Notes: generated by a model not told the origin, from the sequence alone. 64,000 bases of DNA from an uncultured Bacilli bacterium (GCA_934096705.1 CAKOMR010000004.1:1-64000), one strand, 5' to 3'; counted from the first letter of the stretch, positions 18,226 through 27,895 are shown. A program made the numbers and translations.

Positions 18226-19473
18226 TTAATTATTTTCTTTAATTATTTCTAAAGCTTTATGCATAGTCATATCATATTTTACAACATCAATAGTTCCATA
18301 TGCTTTAATAAGTTCATCAACTGAAATACCATAGTTTTCTGCCATTTCTTTAGCTTTAGCATCAATTTCTTCTTTAGTAAATTCAATTTTTTCTTTTTCA
18401 GCAACAGCTTCGATTAAGAAACGATATTGAACTCTTTTTAAAGCTTCGCCTTCCATTTTTTTATGAAGACCTTCTTCAGAATCTCCAGTAATTTCAAAAT
18501 ATTTATGTAAGTCTAATCCTTGCATTTTAAGTTGTTGTTCATATTGATGGATCATTCTATGAATTTCATCGTCAACAATTTCATCATTAATTGTAACTTT
18601 CATGTTTTCACATGCTTTATCTAAACATTTATCTAAATGTTCATCTGCAAGTTTAGCTTCTTTTTCTTTTTTGATATTTTCTTTAATAACTTCTTCTAGT
18701 TCAGCTTTAGTTTTTACATTTTCATATCCTAGATCTTTGAAGAAATCTTCATTTATTTCAGGTAAAACACGTACTTTTACTTCATTAATTTTTACTTCAA
18801 AAGTAACTTCTTTACCTTTAAGATTTTCTACATAATCCTCAGGAAATTTAAGATTTAATGTAACTATTTCACCAGTTTTATGACCAACAAGACCTTCTTC
18901 AAAACCAGGAATAAATGAATGAGTACCAATTTCAAGTGAATAATTTTCTGCACTTCCGCCTTCTAAAGGAGTACCATCAACTGTACCTTTAAAGTCAATT
19001 ATAGCAGTATCACCATTTTCTACAGTGCCTTTTTCTTTAACAACAAGGTCAGCCATTTGATCTTGCATACGTTTAATTTCTTCTTCAATTTCTTCTTTAG
19101 AAACTTTAGCAGTTTCTTTTTTGATTCCTAAATTTTTATATTCACCTAAAGTAATTTCAGGTTTCTCAATAATTATAAATTTAAATTCAATTTCAGTAGC
19201 AGAAATATTTTTAATATCAACTTTAGGTTCAATAATTGGACTATATTTATTATCATCTAAAGCTTTTTTGTAACCAATTCCTACAGCTTCATCAACTGCA
19301 TCCATATATAAACTTTCAATACCAAATTTTTTGATATAAATATCTTTTGGACAACTACCCTTTCTAAAACCATCAACTTTAACTTCTTTACTTTTCTTTT
19401 TAAATGCATTATCTAAACATTTTTCCCATTCAGTTGTTAGTTTAATTTCAATTTCATGAACATTTTTTTCCAT
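18226..19473 (-). CDS. tig: Trigger factor, ribosome-bound chaperone and prolyl isomerase
   Basis: 415 residues with the canonical three parts. The N-terminal ribosome-binding domain has 'GFRKGSCPKDIYIKKFG' (the FRK motif, about 37-54). The PPIase domain spans about 155-240 with 'VENGDTAIIDFKG' and 'GTHSFIPGFEEGLVG'. A long helical C-terminal chaperone arm completes it. It binds nascent chains at the ribosome exit. A terminator downstream and a gap of about 550 nt upstream show it is transcribed alone. Confidence 0.98.
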   Translation of the reverse strand: MEKNVHEIEIKLTTEWEKCLDNAFKKKSKEVKVDGFRKGSCPKDIYIKKFGIESLYMDAVDEAVGIGYKKALDDNKYSPIIEPKVDIKNISATEIEFKFIIIEKPEITLGEYKNLGIKKETAKVSKEEIEEEIKRMQDQMADLVVKEKGTVENGDTAIIDFKGTVDGTPLEGGSAENYSLEIGTHSFIPGFEEGLVGHKTGEIVTLNLKFPEDYVENLKGKEVTFEVKINEVKVRVLPEINEDFFKDLGYENVKTKAELEEVIKENIKKEKEAKLADEHLDKCLDKACENMKVTINDEIVDDEIHRMIHQYEQQLKMQGLDLHKYFEITGDSEEGLHKKMEGEALKRVQYRFLIEAVAEKEKIEFTKEEIDAKAKEMAENYGISVDELIKAYGTIDVVKYDMTMHKALEIIKENN

Positions 19474-19493
19474 ATTTAATTCCTTCCTTTTTT

Positions 19494-20002
19494 CTACAAT
19501 ATTATATAATATTAAATATCATTTTACAAGAACAAAAATAATAAATACTTTACATATATTTTGTAAAGTAACAAACAAATTAAGAATTTAATAAATTTTA
19601 TTCTTGATTTTTATAAGAAATAAATGTAATATAATAATTGTTATAACGAATCAGTTATAACAGTATGCTGTTTTTTGTGTTTTTACTTTTTTGTTTAAAC
19701 CAAAAAATAATAGGGATGCATTTATGTATCCCCTTTTTTCTGTTTAAAAATAAGGAACTATTTTTTAATAGTTCCTTTCTTTTTTCGTTGCCATTTTCTA
19801 CTAGGCTGGCTTCACTCACTTTTTTATTACACTTTTAATATAACGTATTTAATGCTTTATGTCTACATTATATTCAATTATTGAAGATGTATTATTTTTT
19901 CTATAAAATCAAGCTTTTTTAACACTTTATCACATTTTTCGGACGACTTTTATCATAAATTTACACATTTTTCGGGTGATTTTTGAATTTTTAATAAAAT
20001 TT
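19494..20002. other. Gene-free interval with tandem hairpins and a direct repeat
   Basis: No convincing coding sequence is present. Three hairpins follow one another on the plus strand, each with a T run: 19639-19676, 19713-19739 and 19752-19786. To their right lie two copies of a 20-nt sequence beginning CACATTTTTCGG (19931-19950 and 19964-19983, 17 of 20 identical). The tig promoter should lie near 19475-19560. The plus-strand hairpins could belong to an unannotated small RNA or serve as bidirectional terminators. Confidence 0.6.
19752..19786 (+). terminator. Strong hairpin with T-rich tail
   Basis: AAGGAACTATT and AATAGTTCCTT form an 11-bp stem with a 4-nt T loop, followed by TTCTTTTTT. 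No plus-strand gene precedes it, so it either ends a small RNA or serves the minus strand. Confidence 0.7.
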
Positions 20003-20026
20003 AAAAAAATAATTTACATAAGTAAA
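20003..20026 (-). terminator. Terminator of the Xer-type recombinase gene
   Basis: Minus-strand TTTAC and GTAAA form a short stem followed by a TTATTTTTTT run just after the stop codon. The stem is weak (5 bp). Confidence 0.5.
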
Positions 20027-20884
20027 CTATTTTCTAGGCATATTTTTTAAATATTCACTTTTTATATAATCATCTGTAATATGAGTATATATTTCCGTAG
20101 AGGATAGTGAAGCATGCCCTAAAAGTTCTTGCACACTTTTTAATGGGCAACCATTATTGAGCATATGAGTAGCAAATGTATGTCTAAAAGTATGTGGACT
20201 TACTTTAGTTTTAATACATGCTTTATCAATAACATTTTTAATTATTAACTCTATTCCTCTGATACTTATTTGCTTTCCTTTATTATTTAAAATTAAATAT
20301 TCACTTTTAAGTTCTCTATTATCTAAATATAATTTTATAGCCTCATAAGCATAATCTCCGAAAAAAACAATCCTTTCTTTACTACCCTTTCCAAATACTT
20401 TAATGCTTTTATTATTAAAATCTATATCATTTATTTTAATATTTCTAAGCTCACTTACTCTTATTCCGGTAGCATATAAAAGTTCTATAATCATTTTATT
20501 TCTTATAGATAAAATATTATCAATATCAATACTATCCAAAACAATTCTTATTTCCTCATAACTTAAAAATGAAGGTAATTTTTTCTCAAGTTTAGGATTA
20601 CTAACTAACTTAAATATATTTAAACTAATATATCCATTATCAAGTAAATAACTATAAAAACATCTTAATGAAGAAAGAATTGTACTAATACTTTTATTAG
20701 ATAGTTTTTGATCATCTAAAAATTTTAAGTAATTAATAACATCATTCTTATTTAAAGATAAATAATTAATACCATTATTATCACAATAAGTAATAAAATT
20801 TTTAACATGTAACACATATTCTTTTATTGTATAAAAAGAATAATTAAGTTCATATTTTAAATATTCATTATATTTTTCTAACAT
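20027..20884 (-). CDS. Tyrosine recombinase, XerC/XerD type
   Basis: 285 residues with an N-terminal SAM-like core-binding domain (1-85) and a C-terminal catalytic domain. The catalytic residues are visible: Arg in 'ATGIRVSELR', Lys in the beta hairpin 'GKGSKERIVFF', 'HTFRHTFATH' supplying His and Arg, 'LGHASLSSTEIYTH' with the second His and the nucleophile Tyr at about 266. Length and completeness fit a chromosomal dimer-resolving XerA/XerD-like protein rather than a phage integrase. It lies just downstream of two large surface-protein genes but carries its own end signals. Confidence 0.9.
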   Translation of the reverse strand: MLEKYNEYLKYELNYSFYTIKEYVLHVKNFITYCDNNGINYLSLNKNDVINYLKFLDDQKLSNKSISTILSSLRCFYSYLLDNGYISLNIFKLVSNPKLEKKLPSFLSYEEIRIVLDSIDIDNILSIRNKMIIELLYATGIRVSELRNIKINDIDFNNKSIKVFGKGSKERIVFFGDYAYEAIKLYLDNRELKSEYLILNNKGKQISIRGIELIIKNVIDKACIKTKVSPHTFRHTFATHMLNNGCPLKSVQELLGHASLSSTEIYTHITDDYIKSEYLKNMPRK

Positions 20885-20929
20885 ATTTTTTCCTTTTTAA
20901 AAAGCCACATTAAGTGGCTATTATTTTTT

Positions 20930-23104
20930 TTATTCTACTACAAATGGTTTTGTATATGACCCATCTCCTACAGTATAGCCAGTTCCAGGTTTCAAGGAAA
21001 TGGCCGGAAGCACGCCATATTTACTACCGATGCTGGATCTAGACTGGGAACCATAGTTGGCTACGACACTACCATAAGCGAGTGAGGCATCGAAACTGTT
21101 AGGAGAAGCAAGCCAGTAATTGTTACCGGTATTCAAATAGAAAGTACTCGAACTGGCACCTCTATATGCTAGCCCTACCTCAGGAGCAGATAATAACCCA
21201 ACTGGGTAAGTAAGTTTCGCTTTACTATTACTCATGCTAAATCTATCTGTCTCATTTGTACATGCTAAACTATAATTGGTATTAAAATTTTCAAAATTTA
21301 TATAGGTTTCTGTACTTCCCCCGTTTGGATTCCAGCCATTTACTGATTGATTGCTTATAGTTCTGTCATTACAAAATACGGTATCTTCGAGTTTATCTGT
21401 ATAACTTGTCATTTTTTCTTTATACCATGAGTCTATATATGTTTTTATTGTACTATCAGTTTTATTTACATCATCTGCATATAACATTTCATTTAAGGCA
21501 TCATCCACTGATTTACCACCTGTAAGTGTTATATAATATGCACTACCCGAACTTGTAGAATGTACATAATAAAGTGATGTACATGTTGTTCCTGTCGTAA
21601 AACATGTATAATGATTACTATTAATTGTGTTATATCCACTTGACCATGTTGCTACTGTTTTTGTATCACTTAATGTATATGTTCCATTTGCATACGTAAA
21701 TGTATTTCCGAATACTATATTTGATTGTGACGACATACTTTTTCTAGAAAATGTATAAACGGTATTATACATATATCCTACATATGCTGGTGAGACGGAA
21801 CTACTATTAAACGCTGATGTATTTGTAAGTTGTGAAGCATCATTAGTATTATCACAAGTTTTGAATGTATTATTTTCATCAATTTTATTAAGATTAAATG
21901 TTATAGTACTACCCATCCTATTATTGTATGTAATTTTTATTGTATTAGAAGATGTTATAGTACCCAAATTCAACTTACTATCTGCATTACCACTAAATCT
22001 GCCTTTATCCGTTCCATCGATAAAAATATTAAAATACGAAGGTGCTTGGCCTTTACTAGTAATGGAATAATTTAGAATATAAACACCAGTTTCTGAAACA
22101 TTGAATGAAATAGTAGCTGTAGCAGTGGCATTACTATTCGACCAAATATTATTTGTACTATCAAATGTAAATGGATTACTTGTATCATTGTTTATATTTG
22201 TATATTCACCACTAACTAATGGCGTGTTTTCTAATTCCGGCACACCATTATATATCATTTTAATCCCACCAGTGTCAGTAGTTCTTACTATCTTCCAGCA
22301 AAATCCTCCGAAAAGTACATTGTTATTTTTAACTGCTCCATTAAAGTAATATATATTATTAGGATAAGTATTTGGATCACCCTCAGCAGTTGGATCATAT
22401 AGTTTTACATATGTATCACTATTTTTATACCTATTTTCAATTGTTTCATATAAAGTATTTACTTTATCACCAAAATCAGTTGATACTCCAGTTCCAATTA
22501 TAATTGTACTTAAAAGTTTTTTATCCATTGTTGAACCATTTCCAAGCCATCCTTCATTTTCATCAATCCACACATATAAATAATAACTTTTTGAAGAACT
22601 TGCTGGAACGCTTACTTCTCCAAGAAAGTATCCTGAAGTAACCCCACTATAACTTGTATTTTTACTACTTAATTCTTTTTGAGTTACAGAAGATAAATTA
22701 ATTTGACTAGAAATATTGGTGCCAGAACTTGGTACTGCTGCGCTTTGTTCTATTAAAGCATACTTAAGTGCTCTAACTGGCATTGTTGATGATTTTTGTG
22801 GGACTAGTATAATAGATATGCTTTGTGCTTTAGTACAATTGTTTTTAACTACAAAAGGTGTTCTAAAAGTCGTTGCGCTTAAAGCTTTAGCATCAGATAC
22901 AGGTACAGAGTTAGGAGGTTGAATAGTTATTGAACTACTACTTGAAAATGAAATGGCTGCACATGATGGAGCGTTAACCATAACCTGTGAGTTCGCATTA
23001 TTTTGGCTATTAGAAACTTTAAAATAAGCGTAAGAAATAGATACAAATGTACAAAGAATTAAAAGAATAACAATTACACGTAAATATTTATTACTATTTT
23101 TCAT
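20930..23104 (-). CDS. Secreted protein with hypervariable C-terminal module (copy A)
   Basis: 724 residues. The N terminus has a signal of the SipW/TasA type ending 'SYAYFKVS'. A Thr/Ser-rich beta region follows to about residue 220. The shared module then begins ('YYFNGAVKNNNVLFGGFCWKIVR'). A beta-sandwich-like insert of about 130 residues (about 290-415), with 'FIDGTDKGRFSG', interrupts it; paralogue 40294-42405 lacks this insert. The C terminus contains 'VGLLSAPEVGLAYRGASS', 'YWLASP', a 28-residue variable block, then 'GVLPAISLKPGT' and 'KPFVVE'. Outside the variable block the C-terminal third is nearly the same as in the 40 kb paralogue. It is probably a surface ligand-binding protein; the ligand is unknown. 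Confidence 0.82.
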   Translation of the reverse strand: MKNSNKYLRVIVILLILCTFVSISYAYFKVSNSQNNANSQVMVNAPSCAAISFSSSSSITIQPPNSVPVSDAKALSATTFRTPFVVKNNCTKAQSISIILVPQKSSTMPVRALKYALIEQSAAVPSSGTNISSQINLSSVTQKELSSKNTSYSGVTSGYFLGEVSVPASSSKSYYLYVWIDENEGWLGNGSTMDKKLLSTIIIGTGVSTDFGDKVNTLYETIENRYKNSDTYVKLYDPTAEGDPNTYPNNIYYFNGAVKNNNVLFGGFCWKIVRTTDTGGIKMIYNGVPELENTPLVSGEYTNINNDTSNPFTFDSTNNIWSNSNATATATISFNVSETGVYILNYSITSKGQAPSYFNIFIDGTDKGRFSGNADSKLNLGTITSSNTIKITYNNRMGSTITFNLNKIDENNTFKTCDNTNDASQLTNTSAFNSSSVSPAYVGYMYNTVYTFSRKSMSSQSNIVFGNTFTYANGTYTLSDTKTVATWSSGYNTINSNHYTCFTTGTTCTSLYYVHSTSSGSAYYITLTGGKSVDDALNEMLYADDVNKTDSTIKTYIDSWYKEKMTSYTDKLEDTVFCNDRTISNQSVNGWNPNGGSTETYINFENFNTNYSLACTNETDRFSMSNSKAKLTYPVGLLSAPEVGLAYRGASSSTFYLNTGNNYWLASPNSFDASLAYGSVVANYGSQSRSSIGSKYGVLPAISLKPGTGYTVGDGSYTKPFVVE
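21017..21100 (-). other. Hypervariable 84-nt block, DGR variable-repeat candidate (copy A)
   Basis: This block lies between the conserved codons for WLASP and the conserved GGCGTG preceding the L-P-A-I motif. Compared codon by codon with the equal-length block at 40381-40464, I count 38 of 84 identical nucleotides and 6 of 28 identical residues. GC is about 45% by hand count. Both flanks are highly similar between the copies. Confidence 0.6.
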
Positions 23105-23118
23105 AATCTATTCCTTTC

Positions 23119-24738
23119 TTAATTAACTGTATATGGATCATTATAGGTACCTGTACCAGACAACGATACATTTTTTGCAAGTGATATAACTGGTCTTACG
23201 CCATATGGCATAAAAACTGATTTATAATCAATTCCACCATTAGAATTTGTAAAGACGAGCATACTTCCTGAAAGATAATTGCATGGTGACACTGTCCAAT
23301 ATATATCTAAAGAATATAAAAAGTAATTTAAGTTATTACCTGTACCTGATCCAGCAAAGGCCATTTCATCAACAGTAATTAATCCTATAGGATAAGTAAG
23401 TGCCCCATTTCCAATATCAGTGTTAACAGTAAACCTGTCACTAGCACTTTCACACATAAATGTCGGATTGAAAATACCATTAAGAACAAACCTATTGTAA
23501 CCACCATAATTTGCGGCATAGGAACTATATGTACCTGATCTATCATTGCACACAATTTGGTCCGCTATTTTGCCATTTTCATATAATGTTTTTAAATTTG
23601 TACTTCCAGAAAACCAATTTTCAAGTAAAATTTTCATTTTGCTATTATACACCGTTCCATTAGAAGTAGAACAAGTTGTCTGTGAAGGATCACATTTTCC
23701 ATAACCATGTTGAGAACCGTCAATATACTGATATCCAATATTTTCAGGTTTTGAATTGTCACTTACATAAGTTGGTGATGATATTATTTGATTCCTATAT
23801 TTTCCTACATATTCCTCATTCTCTGTAGGCACAGATGTTCCAGCATATAACATTCTTATACTACCATCACCATTTATTCTTATAATTCGCCAGTACATGT
23901 CATTATTACTACTATTTTTTCCAAACTTTACCCAATTATTATTAATAGCACCTCTAAAAAAATATGTTTTACCTAAATCATCGTTAAGACTATACATACC
24001 CTCATTATCAGTTGCGGCAGCAGATACATCAAAAAGGCTTTTGGAAGAAACATAACTTTCTCCACCATTTAAAGCAAGTATGTAGTCTTTTGCACTAAGT
24101 GCTGACATATCTCCATAATCGCAATTTATATTTTCAATTTTGATATTTCCTTTATATGTTTTTCCAATAATACTATCTTGTGGTTTTTCAATATTATAAT
24201 ATTTTAAAGTAAAATTCCATGTATCAGAAATTGTTGTTTTAGATGAAGTTGTTTTAATAAGTCTTGCTCCACCTATAACAATTTTGCTCGAACCATTTAA
24301 ACTAGTTTCAGATATTTTTCCACCATTTTTAGAACTACCACTTATAGTAAGCTCATTATATGTAGTTTGTGATGCCATATAAGCAGTTGAAGGTACATAA
24401 ACAATATCATAAGTACAATACACTGGAGTAGTACTTTTAGCATCAAGCGTAACTGTGATATTTCCACCACTATTTGATACAAAAGATGTATAATTGTTTG
24501 TGGCGTTTTCAACATCTAAATCTGTTTCATTGATTGTTAAAGATATGCTATTTGCTCCCGTAGAATTAAATGTATAAAAAGTAGTATTTATCTGTGTTAT
24601 TGCATTTTCTGTGTTATTTATAACAAGTTTTCCAAAATAGGCATAAGCAATTCCAGAAATTATTGATAAAACTAAAAGCGTACCAATAACAGTAAGGATT
24701 TTAGCTCTATTATTTATTATCTTCTCTTTTATATCCAT
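23119..24738 (-). CDS. Secreted protein with RPVIS-type C-terminal module
   Basis: 539 residues. A cytoplasmic head of about 12 residues precedes a transmembrane/signal helix ending 'AYAYFGKLV', the SipW-cognate type. A beta-rich domain of about 180 residues follows. The shared module then has 'TYFFRGAINNNWVKFG', 'YWRIIRINGDGSIRMLYAGT', 'YPIGLITVDEMAFAG', 'YWTVSPC' and 'GVRPVISLAKN', ending 'YNDPYTVN'. The stretch equivalent to the hypervariable block has ordinary AT-rich codons, so this copy does not look diversified. It lies 14 nt upstream of the 20930-23104 gene and probably shares its transcript. A promoter is visible upstream. Confidence 0.8.
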   Translation of the reverse strand: MDIKEKIINNRAKILTVIGTLLVLSIISGIAYAYFGKLVINNTENAITQINTTFYTFNSTGANSISLTINETDLDVENATNNYTSFVSNSGGNITVTLDAKSTTPVYCTYDIVYVPSTAYMASQTTYNELTISGSSKNGGKISETSLNGSSKIVIGGARLIKTTSSKTTISDTWNFTLKYYNIEKPQDSIIGKTYKGNIKIENINCDYGDMSALSAKDYILALNGGESYVSSKSLFDVSAAATDNEGMYSLNDDLGKTYFFRGAINNNWVKFGKNSSNNDMYWRIIRINGDGSIRMLYAGTSVPTENEEYVGKYRNQIISSPTYVSDNSKPENIGYQYIDGSQHGYGKCDPSQTTCSTSNGTVYNSKMKILLENWFSGSTNLKTLYENGKIADQIVCNDRSGTYSSYAANYGGYNRFVLNGIFNPTFMCESASDRFTVNTDIGNGALTYPIGLITVDEMAFAGSGTGNNLNYFLYSLDIYWTVSPCNYLSGSMLVFTNSNGGIDYKSVFMPYGVRPVISLAKNVSLSGTGTYNDPYTVN

Positions 24739-24768
24739 AATAAAAATACCTTTCTACTATACATTAAA

Positions 24769-24798
24769 ATAATACCACATTTAATATCATAATGTCAA
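24769..24798 (-). promoter_or_regulatory. Sigma-A type promoter for the secreted-protein pair
   Basis: Minus-strand TTGACA (24793-24798) and TATTAT (24769-24774) are separated by 18 nt, 31 nt upstream of the ATG at 24738. The region beyond, 24800-24960, is AT-rich and holds a short direct repeat (ACTTAAAAAC twice) but no gene. Confidence 0.65.
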
Positions 24799-24965
24799 AG
24801 TGTTAGACATAAAAAAAGATAAATAATTGCTTATTTACCTTTAATGGGTTTTTAGTACATAATATACTTAAAAACATATACTTAAAAACCTACATATATT
24901 GGCATAGATTTTTTCCATGCAAGATGTAGTATACAATAAATGTTTAACAAATGCAAGTATTTTTT

Positions 24966-25002
24966 AATAAAAAATAGATAAATTTTTTGGGATTTATCTA
25001 TT
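24966..25002 (-). terminator. Terminator of the heat-shock operon
   Basis: Minus-strand AATAGATAAAT and ATTTATCTATT form an 11-bp stem overlapping the dnaJ stop codon and run into a T-rich tail. Confidence 0.85.
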
Positions 25003-26139
25003 ATTCATTTTCTTTTTAAAATCTTTGAAAGCATCTTCATTATCTAAATTTGAATCAAGTAATTCTTTGAATAATTTTTTTTGTGATAATGTAAGTTTTG
25101 TAGGGATAATAATATTTACTACTACATACATATTACCACGAACTAAAGAGTTTGGACTTTTAATACCTTTACCTTTTAATTTTAATTTTGTATAATTTTG
25201 CGTTCCAGGTTTAATATCTAAAATAACATCTCCTGTAAGAGTTGGAATTTCTACTTCACAGCCTAAAGTTGCCTGTGCAACATTTATAGGAAGTTCTAAA
25301 TAAATATCATTACCATCTCTTTCAAAAAGTGGTGATGGTTTAATATCAAAATCTACGTATAAATCACCATTTTCTCCGCCTGGAGAAGCATTTCCTTTAC
25401 CTGCAAGACGAAGTTCATGTCCACTATCAACTCCTTCAGGAACTTTTACTTTAATTGTTTTTTTATTATTTATAATTCCTGTGCCTTTGCAATCAGGACA
25501 TACATCTTTATATGTTACACCATTTCCTTTACAATCGGGACATACTTTTTGAGTTTGCATAATTCCAAAAAGTGATCTTACTTGTTCAAGAACAATTCCT
25601 TTGCCACCACATGTTTGACAAGTTTTTTCATTAAAGCCACCTTTTCCATTACAATGAGGACAAGAATCTTTTAAATTTACTTCAAAAGATTTTTCACATC
25701 CAAAGCAAGCTTCCTCAAAAGATAAATCAACAGTTACTTTTATGTCAGAGCCCTTACCCCTTCTTTTCGAAGAAGAATGAGAAAATCCTCCAAATGGATT
25801 ACCTCCAAATGATGAAGAAAAATCAGAATCACCAAAAACACTTCTTAAAATGTCATCTAAATTAATATCACTTGCATCAAAGCCAAATCCACCATTTCCT
25901 TGAAAATTACCAGTACCATCAAAAGCACTAGAACCAAACTGATCATATTGTTTTCTTTTTGCTGGATCTGATAGAATTGCATAAGCTTCACCAATTTCTT
26001 TAAATTTTTCTTCATTACCAGTTTCTTTATTATCTGGGTGATACATCTTAGCAAGTTTTCTAAATGACCTTTTTATCTCTTCATCTGAAGCATCTTTTGA
26101 TACTCCTAAAAGTTCATAATAATCTTTTTTACTACTCAT
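24994..26139 (-). CDS. dnaJ: Chaperone DnaJ
   Basis: 381 residues. The J domain (1-70) has the HPD triad in 'YHPDNKE'. A Gly/Phe-rich linker follows. The zinc domain has four Cys motifs of the CxxCxGxG kind ('CPHCNGKG', 'CQTCGGKG', 'CPDCKGNG', 'CPDCKGTG'). Two C-terminal peptide-binding beta domains complete it. This type I DnaJ stimulates DnaK ATPase and holds unfolded clients. It overlaps the end of pepF by 8 nt, so it is translated from the same heat-shock mRNA. Confidence 0.98.
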   Translation of the reverse strand: MSSKKDYYELLGVSKDASDEEIKRSFRKLAKMYHPDNKETGNEEKFKEIGEAYAILSDPAKRKQYDQFGSSAFDGTGNFQGNGGFGFDASDINLDDILRSVFGDSDFSSSFGGNPFGGFSHSSSKRRGKGSDIKVTVDLSFEEACFGCEKSFEVNLKDSCPHCNGKGGFNEKTCQTCGGKGIVLEQVRSLFGIMQTQKVCPDCKGNGVTYKDVCPDCKGTGIINNKKTIKVKVPEGVDSGHELRLAGKGNASPGGENGDLYVDFDIKPSPLFERDGNDIYLELPINVAQATLGCEVEIPTLTGDVILDIKPGTQNYTKLKLKGKGIKSPNSLVRGNMYVVVNIIIPTKLTLSQKKLFKELLDSNLDNEDAFKDFKKKMNNR

Positions 26140-27895
26140 ATAAATCTTCTAACTCCTTTCTAGTCTTATCACAAAAGGCAAATACTTCGTCATATAATGT
26201 TGGACTTTCCATATCAACTCCTGCTACTTTTAAACTTTTAACAGGGTCAAGTTTAGAGCCAATTTTCAAAAACTTAATGTAACTTTCTAATGCACCATTT
26301 TTTTTATTTATAATGTCATTTGCTATTTTAAGTGCTGCAGCATAACCTGTTGCATATTGATATACATAGAAATTATAATAAAAATGTGGAATTCTATAGC
26401 ATTCATATTTAATATAATCATCTACTACTACATTTGGTCCAAAATAAAGTTTATTTAAATCTAAATATTCTTTTTGAACAAGTTCTTTAGTTAAAACTTC
26501 TCCACTTATTTCTTTATTATGAATATTATCTTCGAAATGAGCAAACATAGTTTGTCTTACCATCGTAGCTTTAAATCTTTGTAAAATACTATCTAAAATA
26601 TATTTTTTCTCATTTATATCATTTGTATGATTAAGCATATAGTTTGTAAGTATTATTTCATTTACTTGACTTGCTACCTCTGCTACAAAAATTGAATAAT
26701 TATAATCCTCATAAGTATTATAATTTTGAGCGTAATAATAATGCATTGCGTGGCCAAGTTCATGAATCAAAGTTGATACATCATCAAGTTTTCCTTCATA
26801 GTTTATAACTACGTAAGGATGAGCTAAATAAGCACACGTACAGTATCCACCTTCTCTTTTATTTTCCTTTGGAAGTACATCAATCCAGTGCTCATCGAAA
26901 GCTTTTTTTATAACATTTATATAATCCTTACCCATAACTTCTAAAGATGAAAGGACTAAATTTTTAGCTTCATCATAAGAATATGTTTTATCAAAGTCTT
27001 TTGTAATATTTGCATATGTATCATAAATATGAAGCTCTTTAAGTCCTAAAACTTTTTTCTTTAGATCATAATATTTATAAAATATTGGTAAATTATTTTT
27101 TATACCACTAATTAAATTATCATATATATCATTTTTTATATCATTACAATATAAACTTAAACTTCTAGCAGTTTTAAAACCTCTTATTTTAGCAATTTTA
27201 TTATTACTCATAACTTTCGTAGTATAAATTGAATTAAATGTATTTTCATAATGAGCAATTTCTTTATATAAATTTTCAAAAGCATTTAATCTAACACTTT
27301 GACTACTACTTTTAATATATGTACTAAAGTTTGATATTGTAAGTTTTACTTTTTCACCTTTTTCGTTAGTTATATAACCAAAGTCCATATCAGTAGTTAA
27401 TAAAAGTTCACTTGAGTCTTCACTTTTTGAATATACTGATGAAAGAAGTGTAATTAGTTTTTCTTCTTCTTTTGATTTTATATATTTTTTTGCTTTATAA
27501 ATACTTTTTAATTCATTTTCGTATTCCTTAAGTTTAGGAAATTTTTTAATAAAATCTTTTATATCACTAAAGTCTTTTTCTAAAAGTTCTGGAACTACAA
27601 AACTTTCTTTTTCATTTAAATCATTTATAAAGTTAAGTACATTTCCAAGCATATTATTATAATTTTCATTAGTTAAATCTAAATCATTATTAATATGAGC
27701 ATAAAGATATAATCTTTCTAATCTTTTTGATATATTACTATTATACTCTAGATATTCATATAACTTTTCTGGACTGGAAAGTAATTTACCCTCATAAGAA
27801 GTAATTTTTTTTGAGTATTTAGTTAATGAATTAAGCTCCTTTTTAGCTTCCTCATCATTTTTAAATAAAGCACTTAAATCTATTTTTTCGTTCAT
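26132..27895 (-). CDS. pepF: Oligoendopeptidase F (M3 metallopeptidase)
   Basis: 587 residues, typical PepF length. The zinc site 'HELGHAMHYY' is visible at about 380, with the downstream Glu of the M3 family in the 'YSIFVAEVASQVNE' helix. 'CTCAYLAHPYVVINY' precedes the site, as in PepF. PepF cleaves short cytoplasmic peptides. Its position is unusual: it sits between dnaK and dnaJ, overlapping dnaJ by 8 nt, so it should be controlled by HrcA/CIRCE. A 13-bp hairpin precedes it, and its start lacks a clear Shine-Dalgarno. Confidence 0.95.
   Translation of the reverse strand: MNEKIDLSALFKNDEEAKKELNSLTKYSKKITSYEGKLLSSPEKLYEYLEYNSNISKRLERLYLYAHINNDLDLTNENYNNMLGNVLNFINDLNEKESFVVPELLEKDFSDIKDFIKKFPKLKEYENELKSIYKAKKYIKSKEEEKLITLLSSVYSKSEDSSELLLTTDMDFGYITNEKGEKVKLTISNFSTYIKSSSQSVRLNAFENLYKEIAHYENTFNSIYTTKVMSNNKIAKIRGFKTARSLSLYCNDIKNDIYDNLISGIKNNLPIFYKYYDLKKKVLGLKELHIYDTYANITKDFDKTYSYDEAKNLVLSSLEVMGKDYINVIKKAFDEHWIDVLPKENKREGGYCTCAYLAHPYVVINYEGKLDDVSTLIHELGHAMHYYYAQNYNTYEDYNYSIFVAEVASQVNEIILTNYMLNHTNDINEKKYILDSILQRFKATMVRQTMFAHFEDNIHNKEISGEVLTKELVQKEYLDLNKLYFGPNVVVDDYIKYECYRIPHFYYNFYVYQYATGYAAALKIANDIINKKNGALESYIKFLKIGSKLDPVKSLKVAGVDMESPTLYDEVFAFCDKTRKELEDLYE

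Noticed and set aside
19665..19833. Plus-strand ORF starting MLFFVFLLFCLN in the hairpin-rich gap
   Set aside because: It runs through two terminator-like hairpins, lacks a Shine-Dalgarno and has repetitive Phe/Leu content from T runs.
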